A DNA stretch of 11,153 nucleotides from Gammaproteobacteria bacterium (GTDB taxonomy: Bacteria; Pseudomonadota; Gammaproteobacteria; Pseudomonadales; Pseudohongiellaceae). The notes beneath the pieces are model-generated. The model saw nothing but the letters and a program-made list of their open reading frames with translations. It was not told where the DNA came from and did not search any database. The stretch covers positions 1 through 11,153 of the forward strand of contig PWQG01000194.1 of assembly GCA_003556835.1 (NCBI GenBank), read 5' to 3'. Shown piece after piece: positions 6,684 through 11,153 of this stretch; positions within the stretch are counted from its first letter, which is position 1; the number at the start of each line of letters is the position of its first letter. The position numbers and the translations under genes are program-made.

Positions 6684-7748
6684 TCAGTGAACTCCCGGGA
6701 AAGCGTCGGTTGCCAGCTCCGGGGCCTTGATGGCCTGTTTTCCGGGCGTACGCTTTTCCGTTGCGATTTGCCGTTGGTCTTCCCAGGCCAGAGCGGAGGC
6801 TATGATCAATTCAAGGTTGTCCCGTTTGGGCATCCATCCCAACCGTTGACGAATTAGCTTGTTGTCAGCAATGATGGTGGCCATATCGCCCGCTCGGCGC
6901 GGGGATAGCTTGACGTTGAGAGGAAAGTCGACCAGGTTCCTCAGGGTGTCAATCACTTCGAGAACGCTGTAGCCATGGCCATAGCCGCAGTTTGCGGTGA
7001 GAGATTCATTGTCCGCACGCAAGTAGTCGACTGCATGCAGATGAGCGGTGGCCAGGTCCTCCACATGTATGTAATCGCGTACGCAAGTCCCGTCGGCCGT
7101 CGGGTAGTCGGATCCGAATACTTCCAGTCCCTTGCGTTTGCCGACGGCATGCTCACAGGCGACCTTGATCAGGTGGGTTGCCTCGGGCGTGTCCTGGCCA
7201 ATCCTGCCATGACTGTCGCAACCTGCCACATTGAAATAGCGCAGAATCACATGGCGCATGGTCGAAGCTGCCGCCAGGTCACGCAGCATCCACTCAGTCA
7301 TCAGCTTCGAGCGGCCATAGGGATTGATTGGCATCGGCGGGGTTTGTTCATCCGCCACCCCTCCCGGCGGGTCGCCGTAGACTGCAGCAGTCGAGGAAAA
7401 GATGAACTGACGCACTCCGGCCTTTGCACTGGCAGCCATCAAAGTGCGTGCCCCGGAGGTATTGCAATCGTAGTACTCCAGCGGTTTCGCGACTGATTCA
7501 GGTACTACGATTCGGCCTGCAAAATGCAAAACTGTCTCAATCCGGTATTCGCGGAACAGCATATTGAGAAGGCGCTCATTGGCGATATCTCCGACGACCA
7601 GGCGGCCATGGAGCACCGCTCTCGAGTTGCCCGTACTCAGATTGTCGAGCACGACGATACGTTCCCCGCGGGCCCCGAGCTGGGCAACGACATGAGACCC
7701 GATGTACCCGGCTCCTCCGGTAACAAGAATGGTTGGAATCTTTTTCAT
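6684..7748 (-). CDS. galE: UDP-glucose 4-epimerase
   Basis: A 354-residue short-chain dehydrogenase of the extended type that interconverts UDP-glucose and UDP-galactose (some members also act on the N-acetyl forms). The NAD-binding glycine motif TGGAGYIGSH is at 10-19. The catalytic SSTAAVYG is at 118-125, with T120 where E. coli GalE has Ser124, and the YxxxK pair is Y144/K148. RYFNVAG (170-176) and VRDYIHVEDLA (223-233) are characteristic of GalE. The last 20 or so residues are an extra charged tail beyond the usual end. I chose the ATG at 7748 because GGGAG lies six bases upstream, it overlaps the previous stop as ATGA, and MKKIPTILVTGG is the normal family start; the longer frame to 7874 is not credible. 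In this locus it supplies galactose-type donors for the two flanking glycosyltransferases. Confidence 0.95.
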   Translation of the reverse strand: MKKIPTILVTGGAGYIGSHVVAQLGARGERIVVLDNLSTGNSRAVLHGRLVVGDIANERLLNMLFREYRIETVLHFAGRIVVPESVAKPLEYYDCNTSGARTLMAASAKAGVRQFIFSSTAAVYGDPPGGVADEQTPPMPINPYGRSKLMTEWMLRDLAAASTMRHVILRYFNVAGCDSHGRIGQDTPEATHLIKVACEHAVGKRKGLEVFGSDYPTADGTCVRDYIHVEDLATAHLHAVDYLRADNESLTANCGYGHGYSVLEVIDTLRNLVDFPLNVKLSPRRAGDMATIIADNKLIRQRLGWMPKRDNLELIIASALAWEDQRQIATEKRTPGKQAIKAPELATDAFPGVH

Positions 7749-8719
7749 GGGACACTCCCGTGACCGGCTTGCCGGCGTCGGATACTGGTCAGTGCCCGAC
7801 AGCCCTCGAGCAGGGATCGGACCAGTCGACGTCTTATGACTGGCTCTGCAGGCGTCAGACGCAGGGCCCGCCACTGGTGGAGGATGGCGGCAGCATGGTG
7901 ATCATCGGCCAGCAGGTCGAGTCCAAGGTCACTGAGCAGCATCGCTTCCATGCGGGGAACGAGCATGAAGCCACGGCGAGTTTGTCCCAGCTTGGCAATG
8001 AGCAGTTGCCGGGCCCGGGCCATTCGATCCTGATCTGCGCTCATGCTGGCCCGATGGACGCGGTACCGAGCCGTGACCCGATCGAGGTAACGAATGCGGA
8101 ATCGTGCTGCGATTCGAAGCCAGAGATCCCGGTCCTCACAGCCCAGTCCGGTGAATTGCGGATCAAAACTGCCGACCATCTCGATCGCACTGCGACTGAA
8201 AACAGCGGTTGGGCAGGACACATGCTCATGACGCAGTGCAATTGCATCGAAGGCATCGGTCTGCTCCGACCAGGTTCGGTTCGGGATATCGAGCGTCCGA
8301 CCAAATGCATCGACACGCTCAATGTTCGCGTGCACCAGCCCCAGGTCGGGATCCCGATCAAAAATCTCCATTAGTGCTTCCAGGTGATCGGATTGCCAGG
8401 CATCGTCGGCGTCAAGCAGTGCGTAATACTGACCCCGTGCATGCTTCATGGCGACATTGCGTGCCGTGGGCAGGCCCGCGTTGTTCTGGCTGATTACCCT
8501 GATGCGATCGGAAGCCCACTCGGCCCGAGCGCAGGCAATTTGCAGGCTGGAGTCGGTTGACCCATCATCAACCACAATGATTTCCATGGATTCGAAGGTT
8601 TGCCCAAGGGCACTGTCTAGTGCTTCCCCGAGCCAGGCTTCTCCGTTGTAAACCGGCGTGATGACAGAGACCAGCGGTACGCCGTGCGATGAGTTCTTGA
8701 TGATTGAATGCCCGTTCAT
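7745..8719 (-). CDS. Family 2 glycosyltransferase (GT-A fold)
   Basis: A 324-residue GT2 enzyme distantly related to the one on the other side of galE. Visible motifs are VSVITPVYN (17-25), VVDDGST (49-55), LDADDAW (102-108) and the catalytic-base region GCEDRDLWLRIAAR (193-206). It lacks membrane segments and should act on the cytoplasmic face, transferring a sugar to the lipid-linked repeat; the sugar is unknown. The C-terminal 100 residues are helical and arginine-rich. Its ATG overlaps the stop of the sugar transferase gene (ATGA at 8719-8716), and its own stop overlaps the galE start in the same way. Expression of the three genes is therefore probably coupled. The ribosome site is weak (a GGGG a few bases upstream), fitting reinitiation. 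Confidence 0.92.
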   Translation of the reverse strand: MNGHSIIKNSSHGVPLVSVITPVYNGEAWLGEALDSALGQTFESMEIIVVDDGSTDSSLQIACARAEWASDRIRVISQNNAGLPTARNVAMKHARGQYYALLDADDAWQSDHLEALMEIFDRDPDLGLVHANIERVDAFGRTLDIPNRTWSEQTDAFDAIALRHEHVSCPTAVFSRSAIEMVGSFDPQFTGLGCEDRDLWLRIAARFRIRYLDRVTARYRVHRASMSADQDRMARARQLLIAKLGQTRRGFMLVPRMEAMLLSDLGLDLLADDHHAAAILHQWRALRLTPAEPVIRRRLVRSLLEGCRALTSIRRRQAGHGSVP

Positions 8720-10257
8720 CGGCTGCCCCGCCGGAAGAGCACGACCTCGACGGTCTGTAGCAAGAGCTGCAGATCGAACAGTAGACTCTGGTTCTTGATG
8801 TAGTAGAGGTCATAGCGCAGCTTCTCGATGGCGTCGGCCACAGAGGCCCCGTAGGGATAACGCAATTGCGCCCACCCGGTAAGTCCTGGAGTAATGCTGT
8901 GACGCAGTCCGTAGTAAGGAATATCCTGTTGCAGCATGGCCACTATCTCGGGTCTTTCAGGCCGAGGGCCGACCATGCTCATCTGGCCCTTGAAGACGTT
9001 GTACAACTGTGGCAGTTCATCGAGTCGCAGCTTGCGAATGATGTGGCCGACACGTGTAATGCGATTGTCATCGGCACTTGCCCAGCGAGCGACGCCATCG
9101 TGCTCGGCATCCGTGCGCATGCTTCGGAACTTGACCAAGGCAAAGACCTTGTCTCCTTCGCCTACCCGATCCTGGAAGTAGAGGACAGGACCTCGACCGC
9201 CGGATTCCAGCCAGATCGCAATAGCAGCCAGGAGCATTATCGGCCAGGTCAGAAACAGGATTCCGGCTGCGGCAGCCAGATCGAAGACGCGTCTGGTGAA
9301 ACGGCGCATGACGGAACGATTGAAATCGGAAGTAAAGACAAACCAGGAGGGCAGCAGTCCCTCCAGCATGACCCGGCCCATCTCGCGCTCATAGAATGCA
9401 TCCAGTCGCAGTACATTGATGCCCGCCAGCCGGCAGGTCATCAATTCATCCATTGACAGGCAGTTGCGAAGATCATCGGATGCAACAACGATGTCATCTA
9501 TGTGATTGTCAAAAACTGTATCGACCAGGGAGCCAGTGATGACCATGCGGCGGGCAGGATCGAAATGCAGGGCATCGGCATTGGTGCCTGGGCTGCTGTT
9601 GGCAAATCCGACAATCCTGACTGAACGGAGATTGTCTTCCAGGTGAGCATCCTTCAACAGCGCGGCTGCCTTGTTGCCGGCACCAAGAAACAACGCCCGA
9701 CGCCTGAGACGCCCACCATTGGTGAGACGTGAAAATGTCAGTCGGGAAAGGATCATGAATCCGGAGGCGTAGAGTAGCGACAGGGCCAGGACGCCACGCC
9801 CGACTTCGATGCCGGGTACCAGGAAGAAAAGCACCATCAAGGCAAGCGCACCCCCTGTCATGGCGAGTACAAGTCGAGTCAATGTGCCGACTACTACACC
9901 CTTGATTTCCCGACCATGACGCTGATACATGCCCAGTGCCATCATGCTGGTCCATATCACGCCGGCAAACATGATGGTCTTGAGCGGCAGGAGCGTCAGG
10001 GCCTCGGCCCCCATCGCGGGATAGAAGAAAAAACGGGTTTTGATTGCCAACCAGGGCGCCAGCATGAGAAGCGCTAATTCAACCACTGCCAGTAATGCAA
10101 ACCAGCGCAGACTTTGTTGTCTGAACAACCTTCCGACCAACCCCAGTTGCATCTGGCGGCGAGTTGCGAGTCTGGGTGATTCACTGGCAGGGAAGGCTGC
10201 GGGCAGCTCATCGCGAAGGCCGGTCGGTATCGAAACCGATTCATCGATTCTGAACAT
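8716..10257 (-). CDS. Polyprenyl-phosphate sugar-1-phosphate transferase (EPS priming enzyme)
   Basis: A 513-residue membrane enzyme that transfers a sugar-1-phosphate from a UDP-sugar to undecaprenyl phosphate, the first step of repeat-unit assembly. Hydrophobic segments lie at about 52-72, 86-108, 126-148, 154-171 and 324-350. A nucleotide-binding-like domain with FLGAGNKAA (190-198) sits between them. The C-terminal catalytic domain of the WcaJ/WbaP type shows KFRSMRTDAE (376-385), the RKLRLDELPQLYNVFKGQMSMVGPRP block (408-433) and a PGLTGWAQ motif (457-464). The end, LQTVEVVLFRRGSR, resembles family TIGR03013, the sugar transferase of exosortase-linked EPS loci; this is from memory. The start at 10257 is supported by GGAGGGG five bases upstream. 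The charged N-terminal 50 residues are longer than I expect, so the ATG at residue 36 is an alternative. It is the first gene of the coupled minus-strand run. Confidence 0.93.
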   Translation of the reverse strand: MFRIDESVSIPTGLRDELPAAFPASESPRLATRRQMQLGLVGRLFRQQSLRWFALLAVVELALLMLAPWLAIKTRFFFYPAMGAEALTLLPLKTIMFAGVIWTSMMALGMYQRHGREIKGVVVGTLTRLVLAMTGGALALMVLFFLVPGIEVGRGVLALSLLYASGFMILSRLTFSRLTNGGRLRRRALFLGAGNKAAALLKDAHLEDNLRSVRIVGFANSSPGTNADALHFDPARRMVITGSLVDTVFDNHIDDIVVASDDLRNCLSMDELMTCRLAGINVLRLDAFYEREMGRVMLEGLLPSWFVFTSDFNRSVMRRFTRRVFDLAAAAGILFLTWPIMLLAAIAIWLESGGRGPVLYFQDRVGEGDKVFALVKFRSMRTDAEHDGVARWASADDNRITRVGHIIRKLRLDELPQLYNVFKGQMSMVGPRPERPEIVAMLQQDIPYYGLRHSITPGLTGWAQLRYPYGASVADAIEKLRYDLYYIKNQSLLFDLQLLLQTVEVVLFRRGSR

Positions 10258-10459
10258 GTTTGCCCCTCCGCCAGGATGTGAATGAATAACAACTGTTGCC
10301 AGTCATCTTCCGTGTCTCTGCAGGGGGCTTCTGTGCGATGGCTAACGTACCTCAATAAAACACTAGTAATGTGGGTTACCGCACAGAAAAATATACACAT
10401 TTTGCATTAATGTGCCCGTTCAATTGGGGTTCTGGCGCGGGGGAAAGGCAGGATTGGTT
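10258..10459. promoter_or_regulatory. Divergent promoter region
   Basis: This 202-base gap separates the minus-strand EPS run from the plus-strand methyltransferase and must hold the promoters of both, unless the methyltransferase is read from elsewhere. It includes an AT-rich part (about 10350-10410) and a strong ribosome site for the minus gene (10269-10263). TATATT on the minus strand (10396-10391) and an inverted CACAT...ATGTG (10397-10415) are candidates for -10 and operator sites. I could not place a convincing -35 or a sigma-54 type GG-N10-GC pair. Confidence 0.4.
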
Positions 10460-11153
10460 ATGGTCAAACTTGGTGGATCCGTGGGACTGGGGATTCTGAA
10501 GGTCATCGCCCAGGTCCCACCACGGGAAGTCATTTCGGCATCTCCTGAAGGCGGTGCGAAACTTAACGCGCATTTCGGAGACGGTTTGACGAGTAGCCTT
10601 GCGGGAAAGACGGTGATAGATTTCGGCTGCGGGGACGGCCAGCAGGCGGTTGCCATGGCTCAAGCGGCTCCCGATTGCCGCGTGATCGGCCTCGACATTC
10701 AGCAAAAACATCTGGATCGGTCACGGCAACGTGCTGTGCAGGCCGGTGTGGAAGATCGATGCTGCTTCACTATGCAAACCGAAGAAAGAGCAGACATCAT
10801 TGTCAGCTTTGATGCCTTCGAACATTTTTCTGATCCGCTCGGCATACTGCAGATCATGAGCGATCTGCTCAAGCCTGAAGGCGAGGTGCTAATTTCCTTC
10901 GGCCCGACCTGGCTCCACCCCTATGGCGGGCACTTGTTCTCCGTGTTTCCATGGGCCCATCTGCTATTTTCTGAGCAGGCGCTTCTTCATTGGAGGGCGC
11001 AGTTTCGTTCCGACGGTGCTGAAAAATTCTCGGATGTCGATGGCGGTCTCAACCAGATTCGTATCGCCGAGTTCGAGCGCCTGGTCGAGTCCAGTCCACT
11101 TACGGTTGACTGGCTGGAGACGGTGCCGATTCGCGGATTATCCATACTCAAAA
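10460..11153 (+). CDS. Class I SAM-dependent methyltransferase (incomplete at the right edge)
   Basis: An open frame of 231 codons that runs out of the window. It carries the SAM-binding motif I VIDFGCGDG (52-60), an acidic residue at the end of the second strand (GLDI, D79), the post-motif DAFEH (118-122) and LKPEGEVLISF (137-147). This order is typical of Methyltransf_11/23-type enzymes. The following GGHLFSVFPWAHLLFSE region is probably part of acceptor binding. The substrate is not evident. Given its position, methylation of a sugar in the polysaccharide or its lipid-linked precursor is a reasonable guess. The ATG at 10460 is supported by AGGA six bases upstream. No signal peptide or membrane segment is visible, so it is cytoplasmic. 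It diverges from the EPS run and may share its regulation. Confidence 0.85.
   Translation, partial: MVKLGGSVGLGILKVIAQVPPREVISASPEGGAKLNAHFGDGLTSSLAGKTVIDFGCGDGQQAVAMAQAAPDCRVIGLDIQQKHLDRSRQRAVQAGVEDRCCFTMQTEERADIIVSFDAFEHFSDPLGILQIMSDLLKPEGEVLISFGPTWLHPYGGHLFSVFPWAHLLFSEQALLHWRAQFRSDGAEKFSDVDGGLNQIRIAEFERLVESSPLTVDWLETVPIRGLSILK

Noticed and set aside
7749..7874. Longer galE start at 7874
   Set aside because: The extra 42 residues overlap the end of the previous glycosyltransferase, and the Rossmann motif with a good ribosome site starts at 7748.
10376..10711. Minus-strand open frame of 111 codons opposite the methyltransferase start
   Set aside because: It is antisense to a clear SAM-binding motif and has no family features.

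Overview
The window looks like part of an exopolysaccharide (EPS) locus from a moderately GC-rich Gammaproteobacterium. The secreted-protein tail modules resemble those I associate with Lysobacter, Xanthomonas and Wenzhouxiangella relatives. That placement is an impression from protein style, not a proof. Nearly all coding is on the minus strand. One gene on the plus strand diverges from it at the right edge and runs out of the window.

Transcribed right to left, the biosynthetic part is a compact, translationally coupled run. It starts with a membrane sugar-phosphate transferase that begins lipid-linked repeat assembly (10257-8716). Next come a family 2 glycosyltransferase (8719-7745), UDP-glucose 4-epimerase GalE (7748-6684), a second family 2 glycosyltransferase (6682-5729) and a NodB-type polysaccharide deacetylase (about 5738-4623). 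Three of the four junctions are ATGA-type overlaps, or can be read as one, and the fourth has a single-base gap. The logic is: prime undecaprenyl phosphate, supply UDP-galactose-type sugars, extend the chain, then remove acyl groups. Diverging from the run is a SAM-dependent methyltransferase gene (10460 to the right edge, incomplete).

After the deacetylase comes a 319-base gene-free gap. It holds a large imperfect inverted repeat with 28-base arms at 4526-4617, then a candidate promoter or operator region. Two tandem paralogues of a secreted, cysteine-rich parallel beta-helix protein follow (4303-2192 and 1877-192). Their cores align without any gap across 18 conserved cysteines, but their C-termini differ. 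The first has an acidic proline-rich linker, a PKD domain and a small C-terminal beta-sandwich. The second ends in a short IFSDAF-type tail. Both genes are preceded by a related 33-base element (26 of 33 identical), so the duplication probably included upstream control sequence. A REP-like palindromic element lies beyond the last gene at the left edge.

The most striking observation is in the first beta-helix gene. It stops at an amber codon (2194-2192), but the same frame beyond it reads through 14 more codons to a second amber. Those codons look like the missing last strand of the C-terminal domain. This suggests a recent nonsense mutation, a sequence error or functional readthrough. I saw no CRISPR array, tRNA, rRNA, transposase or prophage gene.
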